A stretch of 13,744 nt of DNA from Pseudomonadota bacterium (GTDB taxonomy: Bacteria; Pseudomonadota; Alphaproteobacteria; Rhizobiales; Hyphomicrobiaceae), in assembly GCA_023392135.1 (NCBI GenBank), contig JAEVZQ010000107.1:1-13744 (forward strand), read 5' to 3'. Below the pieces are notes generated by a model that worked only from the letters and a program-made list of their open reading frames with translations, searched no databases and was not told where the DNA came from. Positions 8,433 to 13,744 of this stretch are shown here, piece after piece. Made by a program: the position numbers and the translations under genes. The stretch's first letter is position 1, and every line of letters begins with the position of its first letter.

Positions 8433-9538
8433 GCGCCGTGGAAGGATTGCGCGTCGAGCTGTGCCAAGAGCGACCGATACCGCTTGCGGCGCAATTCTCC
8501 TGTGCCCCCGGCGAGGTGCTGGCGCTCGTGGGACCCTCCGGCAGCGGAAAGTCGACCATCCTCCGCTCCATCGCAGGCACGTATCGGCCGCAGCTCGGAA
8601 AGATCGAAGTCAACGGAGAGACATGGCTTTCCGCCAATACGGGCCATTTCGTTCCGGCACATCGGCGTGCGGTGGGCATGGTCTTCCAGACCTATGCTTT
8701 GTTCCCGCATCTATCGGCACTCGGCAACGTCACGGCTGCAATGGGCCATGTGCCTGTGAGAGACCGCGAGGCGAAGGCAAAGGCGCTCCTGGCAACGGTT
8801 CACCTCTCCGGCCTCGAGCAGCGCCGCCCGGCCGAGTTGTCCGGAGGCCAGCAGCAGCGGGTCGCGGTGGCAAGGGCGCTGGCGCGCGAGCCGAAGGTGC
8901 TGCTGCTCGACGAGCCGTTCTCGGCGGTCGACAAGGCCACACGCCAGCGACTCTATCGCGAAATCGCCGAGCTGCGACGCGGCCTCAACATGCCCGTCGT
9001 GCTCGTCACCCATGATCTCGATGAAGCCGTCATGCTCGGGGACCGCATGGCCGTGCTGCATCGCGGCCGCACACTGCAGACCGGCACGCCTGAGGAAATC
9101 ACCACCAGGCCTGTTTCAGCTGATGTTGCGCGCCTTGTGGATCTCAGGAATGTATTCGAAGGCCGGATTGCAACGCGCGATACAGCGAATAGCGTTTCGG
9201 CCATTTCGTGGGCTGGGCTCGGGATCGAGGCGCCGGTTCGGCCGGACCTGCAGGTCGGCCAGCCAATCACCTGGGTCATTCCCGACGGCTTCGTCGTCCT
9301 GCACCGCCGCGACCGCCCGTCCCGCGGTGAGCACGAGAACCCGGTGCCCGGGATCATTGAGACCGTCTTGCCGATCGGCCAGACGGCACACCTGACGCTC
9401 CGCCCCAATCACGATCCGAACCTGCCCATCCACTTTTCGGTGCCCCTTCATGTGGCACGCCGAAATGGTGTCGAGCCCGGCGTGGCGGCGAGCGTTTCCC
9501 TCCTCGCCGAAGGCATCCACATCATGCCAGCGAGCTGA
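8429..9538 (+). CDS. modC: Molybdate ABC transporter ATP-binding protein
   Basis: This ATPase drives molybdate import through ModB. The 369-aa protein has Walker A GPSGSGKST (35-43), a Q-loop in VFQTYALFPHLSALGNV (85-101), the ABC signature LSGGQQQR (137-144), Walker B VLLLDEP (157-163), the D-loop SAVD and the switch histidine in VTHD (about 195). The remaining C-terminal part (about 230-369) contains a TOBE-type oxyanion-binding region, including NPVPGIIETVLPIGQTAHLTL (304-324, ends quoted), as in ModC proteins. The start is GTG at 8429, overlapping the modB stop; a second GTG at 8438 would shorten the protein by three residues. All catalytic motifs are intact. The gene order modA-modB-modC argues for molybdate rather than sulfate as substrate. 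Confidence 0.93.
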   Translation: MSAVEGLRVELCQERPIPLAAQFSCAPGEVLALVGPSGSGKSTILRSIAGTYRPQLGKIEVNGETWLSANTGHFVPAHRRAVGMVFQTYALFPHLSALGNVTAAMGHVPVRDREAKAKALLATVHLSGLEQRRPAELSGGQQQRVAVARALAREPKVLLLDEPFSAVDKATRQRLYREIAELRRGLNMPVVLVTHDLDEAVMLGDRMAVLHRGRTLQTGTPEEITTRPVSADVARLVDLRNVFEGRIATRDTANSVSAISWAGLGIEAPVRPDLQVGQPITWVIPDGFVVLHRRDRPSRGEHENPVPGIIETVLPIGQTAHLTLRPNHDPNLPIHFSVPLHVARRNGVEPGVAASVSLLAEGIHIMPAS

Positions 9539-9540
9539 CG

Positions 9541-9578
9541 CCGGGCCGAGTTTGCCGGTTGCGCATATCCCGGCCCGG
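9541..9578. terminator. GC-rich hairpin between converging genes, possible bidirectional terminator
   Basis: A perfect 8-bp inverted repeat, CCGGGCCG (9541-9548) and CGGCCCGG (9571-9578), encloses a 22-nt loop. It lies just after the modC stop (9538) and just beyond the stop of the converging 93-aa gene (9590), where a shared terminator would be expected. No T-run follows on either strand, so it is not a textbook intrinsic terminator. It could stabilise 3' ends or assist Rho. Confidence 0.4.
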
Positions 9579-9589
9579 AACGGCCCGAT

Positions 9590-9871
9590 CTACACGTCGG
9601 AAAGATAGCGTGGCAGCTCCGCTTCGTACTCGGGGAAGTAGCGCGCTATGACGGCTACGTCGAACTCTCGAAGGATCGATTCTTTTGGTTCGCGGTCGAC
9701 CAGAAACCGGAATGAGGCCTCGATGCACTGCTCCGGCGTGATGCGGCCCTGCCCAAGCTGCGCGACCGTGCCTTCGGAGATGGTCACGCGGTGACAGGTC
9801 TCGCCTCCGCCTTCGCGGACTCTGACCCTGAACGTGAGCGGGTCATCGCTCAGTCGCTCGACATCGATCAT
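9590..9871 (-). CDS. Small conserved-looking protein of unknown function (93 aa)
   Basis: I do not recognise a named domain. The 93-aa protein begins MIDVERLSDDPLTFRVRVRE, has an N-terminal beta-rich half with a single cysteine (TCHRVTI), then EQCIEASFRFLVDREPKESI and a C-terminal helix with FDVAVIARYFPEYEAELPRYL. It is soluble, acidic and without signal or membrane segments. The frame stays open upstream to 10504, but that part is antisense to the CBS-BON gene. The ATG at 9871 is preceded by GGAGGAGGGGA and is the better start. Good reading-frame character and a strong ribosome site argue that it is real. It converges on modC and diverges from the CBS-BON gene. Confidence 0.75.
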   Translation of the reverse strand: MIDVERLSDDPLTFRVRVREGGGETCHRVTISEGTVAQLGQGRITPEQCIEASFRFLVDREPKESILREFDVAVIARYFPEYEAELPRYLSDV

Positions 9872-10012
9872 TCCCCTCCTCCGGTGTCCTGGCCGTTTTC
9901 CAACTGAGCGGAAGCTTATTGCCGGATGGAGGTGCCGCTCCCATTTTTCAGAAACGCATGTGCGCCCTGGCTCGTCCGTGGCGTTGTTATGATGGTACTG
10001 AGGGAGGCGAGA
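9872..10012. promoter_or_regulatory. Divergent spacer between the 93-aa gene and the CBS-BON gene
   Basis: This 141-bp region should hold promoters for both flanking genes. Both ribosome sites are visible (GGAGGAGGGG on the minus strand; AGGGAGG at 10001-10007 on the plus strand). A TATGAT hexamer at 9988-9993 could be a -10 element for the CBS-BON gene, but I see no good -35 partner and it would sit very close to the start codon. No FNR/FixK-type palindrome was found. Confidence 0.35.
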
Positions 10013-10696
10013 ATGCAAGCGGCTCAGGTCATGACGTTCGGTGCGGCCACCATTCAACCGGATGCATCGATCCGGGAGGCGGCGCGCATGATGCTGGATT
10101 ACCGCATCAGCGGTCTGCCTGTCGTGGATGAGGACGGCAATCTGGTGGGTATCATCACTGAAGGCGACCTGCTGAGTGGTATCACGGGCGATAGCCACCG
10201 CCGCCGCTGGTTGGAGTTCATACTCGATCCGGGAAAGAAAATCCCCACGCAGGTCTCTCCTCACGCGCAGACCGTTGGAGAGGCGATGACCCGCCAGGTG
10301 ATTACGGCCATGGAGGGGACACCGGTTCAGGAAATCGTCAAGCAGATGAAAACGAACGGCATCAAGCGTGTGCCGGTCGTCCGCGATAACAAGGTCGTTG
10401 GAATTGTCAGCAGGGCGGATCTCCTGCGCGGGCTGGCTTTGGAAGCGAAGATGATGCCGGCCGCGACCGCCGAGGATTATGCGCTGAGGGACAGGGTGCT
10501 TCACGCTCTGTCCGGCGAGGCCCGCGGAAGCCGCAGCTCGATCAATGTGCTGGTCCAGAATGGAATTGTCGAGCTGCGTGGTGCACTACCGGATGCAAGC
10601 CTGCCAGAAAAGCTCGTCTCGGCTACCCGGCAGGTGCCCGGCGTCGATGAGGTGGTCAACCGCCTCGTCGTTGTCCCCCGGGCCCAGAGCGCATGA
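10013..10696 (+). CDS. CBS-domain pair plus BON-domain protein
   Basis: This 227-aa cytoplasmic protein has two CBS repeats, about residues 4-60 (QVMTFGAATIQPDASIREAA onward, with GLPVVDEDGNLVGIITEGDLL) and 88-145 (EAMTRQV, GIKRVPVVRDNKVVGIVSRADLL). They are followed by a C-terminal BON domain at about 155-222 (LRDRVLHAL, INVLVQNGIVELRGALPD, VPGVDEVVNRLVVV). CBS pairs commonly bind adenine nucleotides, and BON domains bind phospholipids or mediate protein contacts, so an energy-state sensor is plausible, but no catalytic domain is present. The ATG at 10013 follows AGGGAGG by 5 nt and gives the usual start just before the first CBS motif; upstream in-frame ATGs at 9989 and 9992 lack such a site. 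The gene converges on the PfkB gene with only 20 nt between stops. Similar proteins often lie near stress or low-oxygen energy genes. Confidence 0.92.
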   Translation: MQAAQVMTFGAATIQPDASIREAARMMLDYRISGLPVVDEDGNLVGIITEGDLLSGITGDSHRRRWLEFILDPGKKIPTQVSPHAQTVGEAMTRQVITAMEGTPVQEIVKQMKTNGIKRVPVVRDNKVVGIVSRADLLRGLALEAKMMPAATAEDYALRDRVLHALSGEARGSRSSINVLVQNGIVELRGALPDASLPEKLVSATRQVPGVDEVVNRLVVVPRAQSA

Positions 10697-10716
10697 TGAC
10701 TTGATGCCAGCTCAGC

Positions 10717-11655
10717 TCATTTGGCCTCGGAAAGCATTGCAGCGTAGAGCCGCTCCGTATCTTCGCGACGGTTGAGCTGGGTCCCCACCGTCATGAGCGC
10801 TGCTCCGCCAGCAGCAATTCCGTAGCGCACGGCGTCGCGAATATTATTGCCCTGGGCAAGGGAATGCACGATGCCGCCGAGCATACTGTCGCCGGCGCCC
10901 ACAGCACTGCGGATTGGAACCTGGAGCGCTGGGAAGTGCTCCGCGAGGTCGGCCGTCACCAGCAACGCACCTTCGGCGCCGAGCGACAAGACGACGACCT
11001 CGGCGCGGCCTTCTGCGATCAACTTGCGCCCGGCATCGATCTGGTCGCTCCTGGTTGCGAGCTCGCGGCCTGCAAACTCGGAGAGCTCTCTCAGATTTGG
11101 TTTCACGAGATAGATTCCCTCGTGTCCCGCCTCCCTGAGTGCGTCACCCGACGTGTCGAGAAAGTATTTGGCACCCAGCGATTTGGCCAGCCGGGCGACA
11201 CGTGCGTAGAAATCGGCGGGGACGCCCAGCGGCAGGCTGCCGCTTGCGACCAGAAACCTCGGTGACGGATCGAGGTTTGCAACAGCCTCGATGCACCGCT
11301 CCTCCTCTTCAGGAGACAGCTCCGGGCCGGGGAAGACGAAGCGGAACTGGTCATTGCTCACCCGTTCGTCGACTGTGATGTTGACGCGCGTTTCGCCCCG
11401 GATCGGTATGACGACCTGCGGAATTCCTGCAGCATCGAGCAGTTGCTGCAAGGAGTGCCCGACCGGACCGCCTGCCGTGTAGACTGCAGTCGCATTGCCG
11501 CCCAGCTCGAATATGACCCGCGCCACGTTTATGCCTCCGCCGCCGGGGTCATAACGCGCGGTCGAGCAGCGCAGCTTATGCGTGGCCGTCACCCGTTCCG
11601 TTGCCGTCGCAATATCGAGCGCAGGGTTGAGGGTCAGCGTACAGATTACGGGCAT
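10717..11655 (-). CDS. pfkB: PfkB-family hexose-phosphate kinase (6-phosphofructokinase II / 1-phosphofructokinase type)
   Basis: This ribokinase-fold sugar kinase probably phosphorylates fructose 6-phosphate or a related sugar phosphate with ATP. The 312-aa protein shows TLTLNPALD (6-14, substrate region), GGGGINVARVI (38-48), the PfkB phosphate-binding stretch LVASGSLPLGVP (135-146), KPNLRELSEF (185-194), LSLGAEGALLV (223-233) and the anion-hole/catalytic motif AVGAGDSMLGG (251-261) with the base aspartate at about 256. Family resemblance cannot separate Pfk-2, 1-phosphofructokinase and tagatose-6-phosphate kinase with certainty. It begins 16 nt after the GAPDH gene with GAGGAG upstream and is almost surely co-transcribed. 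Together they supply two steps of lower-hexose glycolysis, which is notable because many alphaproteobacteria rely on the Entner-Doudoroff route and lack Pfk. Confidence 0.9.
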   Translation of the reverse strand: MPVICTLTLNPALDIATATERVTATHKLRCSTARYDPGGGGINVARVIFELGGNATAVYTAGGPVGHSLQQLLDAAGIPQVVIPIRGETRVNITVDERVSNDQFRFVFPGPELSPEEEERCIEAVANLDPSPRFLVASGSLPLGVPADFYARVARLAKSLGAKYFLDTSGDALREAGHEGIYLVKPNLRELSEFAGRELATRSDQIDAGRKLIAEGRAEVVVLSLGAEGALLVTADLAEHFPALQVPIRSAVGAGDSMLGGIVHSLAQGNNIRDAVRYGIAAGGAALMTVGTQLNRREDTERLYAAMLSEAK

Positions 11656-11671
11656 GCGTCAGCGGTTCTCC

Positions 11672-12712
11672 TCACCAATTCAACAGGCCGATCCCGAGTG
11701 CGGCATTCGTTTTCCTGACCGAGGTCTGCCAATCCTTCTCCCGGCCCGAAAGAGCACGAATAGCGTCGATCGTTTCCGGAATGACGATGGCCTGGTTGTC
11801 CACCATATAGGCATAGAACAGCTCATCGTCCTGAACCTTGAGCATATCCTCCCAAAGCGCAACCTCATACAGGTTATCGTGCGGTCGGCCGAGATCAGCC
11901 ATCATTTCCTTGACCGCGTTTATCGCGACAAGATTATCGCTCATTCGAATGAAGGCGATGCGCGAAGAAGTGCGGAACGCTTCAAGCACCTCGTCCTTGC
12001 TCGCCGGGCGCTCCAATTGGATTGCCCAGTAATGCATATGCGCCAGCGTTTCCGGAACCTTGACAGCCATTGTGACGACATCGAGTTCGGGATCCACGCT
12101 TTGCGCGTCAGGTGCCTGATGGCTGGGAATGTCCGGCTCAGGGACCAGCGTATTCATGATGCCGCCCTGGTGGCTCTCCCAGGGATCGGTTGCGCGCCGC
12201 AGCAGCGTACCGCGCGCTTTCTTCAGCAGGCCTGCGCGCTTCAGCGCGGAAAGCGTACGTACTATGGACGTCGTGTTGCATGATACGACGCGCGTCGACT
12301 CCCGTCCGACAGCACTGACGAAGTTCGATTCGGCAACGAACGAATGGCCTGTGACCTGGTGCTTCTCGCCGCCCTGCAGGATGAACTTGATGCCTCGCTC
12401 GCGATAACGCTCGACGTTCGTCGCAGCGATTTTTTTCGGCGTGCAATCGACAACAATTTCGGCGGTGTCGAGCAGATCATCGAGTGTGCCGGAGACGTCG
12501 AGCTTTGCCTGCTTCATGGCCTCTGTGCTTTGGGCTGTCGCGCCGAAAAGCCTGAAGCCCCTGATGATCGCAACGCGTGCGCGCCAGTCCGCCACCACGT
12601 CCGAAATCCCGACGAGGTCCATGTCGTCCTGCTGTGCGACCGCTGCGGCCACGCGTTTGCCTATGACGCCATAGCCATTCACGGCGACCCGGATTCCATT
12701 TGTTCCATTCAC
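11672..12712 (-). CDS. gap: Type II (archaeal-type) glyceraldehyde-3-phosphate dehydrogenase
   Basis: This 346-aa phosphorylating GAPDH matches the archaeal class II family rather than the usual bacterial GapA. It has the Rossmann motif VAVNGYGVIGKRVA (9-22), VVDCTPKKIAATN (87-99), FILQGGEKHQVTGHSFVAESN (110-130, ends quoted), the active-site segment VVSCNTTSIVRTL with the catalytic cysteine at about 145, and the family stretch from about 170 to 226 (LLRRATDPWE, NTLVPEPDIPSH, LDVVTMAVKVPETLAHMHYW). The enzyme interconverts glyceraldehyde 3-phosphate and 1,3-bisphosphoglycerate; class II members often accept both NADP and NAD. The start is GTG at 12712, supported by AGGAGG at 12720-12725 (7-nt spacing). 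It lies 49 nt after the SHOCT protein and 16 nt before pfkB, suggesting an operon. Bacterial members exist but are a minority, so lateral acquisition is likely in the lineage's past. Confidence 0.92.
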   Translation of the reverse strand: MNGTNGIRVAVNGYGVIGKRVAAAVAQQDDMDLVGISDVVADWRARVAIIRGFRLFGATAQSTEAMKQAKLDVSGTLDDLLDTAEIVVDCTPKKIAATNVERYRERGIKFILQGGEKHQVTGHSFVAESNFVSAVGRESTRVVSCNTTSIVRTLSALKRAGLLKKARGTLLRRATDPWESHQGGIMNTLVPEPDIPSHQAPDAQSVDPELDVVTMAVKVPETLAHMHYWAIQLERPASKDEVLEAFRTSSRIAFIRMSDNLVAINAVKEMMADLGRPHDNLYEVALWEDMLKVQDDELFYAYMVDNQAIVIPETIDAIRALSGREKDWQTSVRKTNAALGIGLLNW

Positions 12713-12761
12713 GGCCAGCCCTCCTCTTCTCCGTTACAGCCCCCTTTCCCCAATTCTCACT

Positions 12762-13148
12762 TCAAGTAGCGCGTTTGACGTCCGCCTGGCCGGTGAGCAC
12801 GCGACGCCTGTCCTCGAATTCCTGTTGATCGATTTCTCCGCGGGCAAACCGCTCTTCCAGAATTTCGACTGCGGAGGACTTCAGAGGGGGCTGCTCCCTT
12901 TGCGTGCCCCAACCCGCGATCCAGCGGACCAGCAGGGCGGCAAGTGCAAAGATCGCCGCCCAAAATAGGATCATCATCAGAACGCCGAAGAGCATGGGCC
13001 CGAAGCCCCAGGTCTCGTGCCACATTCCGTAATCCTTGTAGACCTGCGCCTCGGCCGGAAGCACGGCCGGGATGCCCGCCAGCAGGGCGGCCGGCCTAAT
13101 GACACTGGTCGTTCTCTTCGTCACTACGACGGGAACGCCGGGCGGCAT
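12762..13148 (-). CDS. Small exported/membrane protein with C-terminal SHOCT domain
   Basis: This 128-aa protein has a hydrophobic N-terminal segment (about 14-34, ending PAEAQ) that reads as a signal peptide or first membrane helix. A short aromatic segment follows (YGMWHETWGFG), then a second strong membrane helix at about 51-76 (PMLFGVLMMILFWAAIFALA onward) and a basic turn. The C-terminal SHOCT motif is at about 92-118 (SAVEILEERFARGEIDQQEF, then RRRVL). SHOCT tails are short helical-hairpin modules found at the ends of many membrane proteins and are thought to mediate oligomerisation or contacts; no enzymatic role is indicated. The ATG at 13148 is supported by AGGGA seven bases upstream. 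It follows the decayed ppsA fragment and precedes the GAPDH gene by 49 nt. Confidence 0.85.
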   Translation of the reverse strand: MPPGVPVVVTKRTTSVIRPAALLAGIPAVLPAEAQVYKDYGMWHETWGFGPMLFGVLMMILFWAAIFALAALLVRWIAGWGTQREQPPLKSSAVEILEERFARGEIDQQEFEDRRRVLTGQADVKRAT

Positions 13149-13182
13149 CGCCGGATCCCTGATGAGGCGAGGCGCCGCTCTA

Positions 13183-13370
13183 CCTTTCAGAACAGTTGCG
13201 CCAGCTCGGCCGAGTCGCCGTCACGCCCAGGATGAGTTCGGTCAGATCATTGCTGCCGATCGAAAACCGATCGAAGCGTCCTGCAGCTCCTCGGCGAGGG
13301 AATATCGCACATTGCTGTAGATTTGCAGGTTATCCCGCGTCGAGCCCCCGCTCGGTCATGATCGCCAGCA
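13183..13370 (-). pseudogene. ppsA: Frameshifted C-terminal remnant of phosphoenolpyruvate synthase
   Basis: There is no intact gene between the HAD stop and the SHOCT start, but the minus strand reads as PEP synthase C-terminal blocks in changing frames and in the correct order. LAIMTERGLDAG comes first, then DNLQIY (plus one base shift), MCDIPS, AEELQDA and FDRFSIGSNDLTELILGV, and finally DGDSAELAQLF followed by a stop. The intact enzyme has the same succession (GLKRGENGL-type, MCEIPSN, AEQF, FDGFSIGSNDLTQL, DRDSAELAQLFDER). FSIGSNDLT is the second PROSITE-type signature of PEP-utilising enzymes. At least three or four frameshifts, an in-frame stop and loss of the last 80 or so residues show decay, not recoding. 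The bulk of the gene is absent upstream, where the HAD gene lies. It probably marks a deletion in a formerly larger metabolic island. Confidence 0.82.
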
Positions 13371-13744
13371 CTAAAGGCGTTGGGCCAACTGCAGCTCGCC
13401 GAGGTCCCGCACCACGACGTTAGCACCGTGATCGCGCAAGGCTTCAGCCTGATCGCTGCGATCGACACCGATGACGAGCGCGTAGCCCGCTGCGCGCAGC
13501 GCCTCGACTCCTGACAGAGCGTCCTCGACACCCACGGCTCGTTCTGGCCTCGCTCCGAGCAAACGAACGGCATGGAGATAGATGTCCGGGTCCGGCTTAC
13601 CCCGGAGCGAAAGACGAGCCGCCTCGATTCCATCGACACAGGCATCGAACAGGTCCTTCAGCCCGGCGGCCTCCAGCACCGCTTTCGCATTCCTGCTCGA
13701 CGAGACGAGTGCTGTTCTGATCCTGTTCCTACGCAGGTCCCGGA
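13371..13744 (-). CDS. HAD-superfamily hydrolase, beta-phosphoglucomutase type (5' end outside window)
   Basis: The reading frame is open to the right edge of the window, so the N-terminal part, including the nucleophile motif DxDG, is missing. The visible 123 or so residues contain motif II in ALVSSSRNAKAVLEAAGL, the motif III lysine in RGKPDPDIYLHAVRLLG, and motif IV in VEDALSGVEALRAAG, then VIGVDRSDQAEALRDHGANVVV and a short C-terminus ending LAQRL. The SSSRNA.AVLEAAGL and KPDPDIYL pattern is characteristic of the beta-phosphoglucomutase-like branch, often found beside maltose/trehalose phosphorylases or PEP synthase. Substrate cannot be assigned from this part. A GTG at 13679 is in frame but lies inside the conserved domain and is not the start. 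The gene is followed immediately by the ppsA remnant. Confidence 0.88.
   Translation of the reverse strand, partial: RDLRRNRIRTALVSSSRNAKAVLEAAGLKDLFDACVDGIEAARLSLRGKPDPDIYLHAVRLLGARPERAVGVEDALSGVEALRAAGYALVIGVDRSDQAEALRDHGANVVVRDLGELQLAQRL

Noticed and set aside
9872..10504. N-terminal extension of the 93-aa gene frame
   Set aside because: It is antisense to the CBS-BON gene with histidine/arginine-rich noise; the ATG at 9871 has its own strong ribosome site.
13247..13645. Minus-strand open frame of 132 codons overlapping the HAD gene
   Set aside because: It is a shadow of the HAD frame for most of its length and only its end reads a short piece (MCDIPS) of the decayed ppsA; not a gene.

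Overview
This is a gene-dense, GC-rich bacterial window whose protein families and gene style (frequent GTG/TTG starts, coupled stop-start junctions) suggest an alphaproteobacterium, probably of the Hyphomicrobiales (Bradyrhizobium/Rhodopseudomonas-like). That placement is an inference from protein character, because no rRNA or tRNA is present. I count 14 intact coding genes, one gene cut by the right edge and one decayed gene fragment. I saw no insertion sequence, CRISPR array or RNA gene.

Layout. Positions 1-319 hold no gene I can support. From 320 to 6772, seven genes lie on the minus strand. In transcription order they are a group III truncated haemoglobin, a 5-formyltetrahydrofolate cyclo-ligase paralogue, a stand-alone PAS-domain protein, a nitronate monooxygenase-type flavoprotein, and the three subunits of a PaoABC-like molybdenum hydroxylase (2Fe-2S, FAD and molybdopterin subunits). 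Junctions are tight (14-nt overlap, 21 nt, 27 nt, 4-nt overlap, 11 nt) except for 127 nt before the 2Fe-2S subunit, which may carry an extra promoter. Divergent from the globin, on the plus strand (6932-9538), is a complete molybdate ABC importer, modABC. Molybdate uptake and a Mo-cofactor enzyme therefore share one locus.

Next, a 93-aa protein of unknown function (minus, 9590-9871) and a CBS-CBS-BON protein (plus, 10013-10696) diverge from a 141-bp spacer. The right part is on the minus strand. It has a HAD phosphatase/beta-phosphoglucomutase-type protein (cut by the window end), a multiply frameshifted C-terminal remnant of phosphoenolpyruvate synthase, a small membrane protein with a SHOCT tail, an archaeal-type (type II) glyceraldehyde-3-phosphate dehydrogenase, and a PfkB-family phosphofructokinase-like sugar kinase.

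How the parts may work together (inference). The left half looks like a redox or gas-responsive module, with a haem protein, a PAS sensor domain and flavin/Mo oxidoreductases, supplied with molybdate by the neighbouring transporter. The right half looks like an accessory glycolysis or energy-stress island (hexose-phosphate kinase, non-canonical GAPDH, sugar-phosphate HAD, nucleotide-sensing CBS protein) that once also carried PEP synthase and has lost it. The points most worth following are the ppsA remnant, the bacterial archaeal-type GAPDH/PfkB pair, and the globin-FCL-PAS-NMO-Mo hydroxylase gene order.
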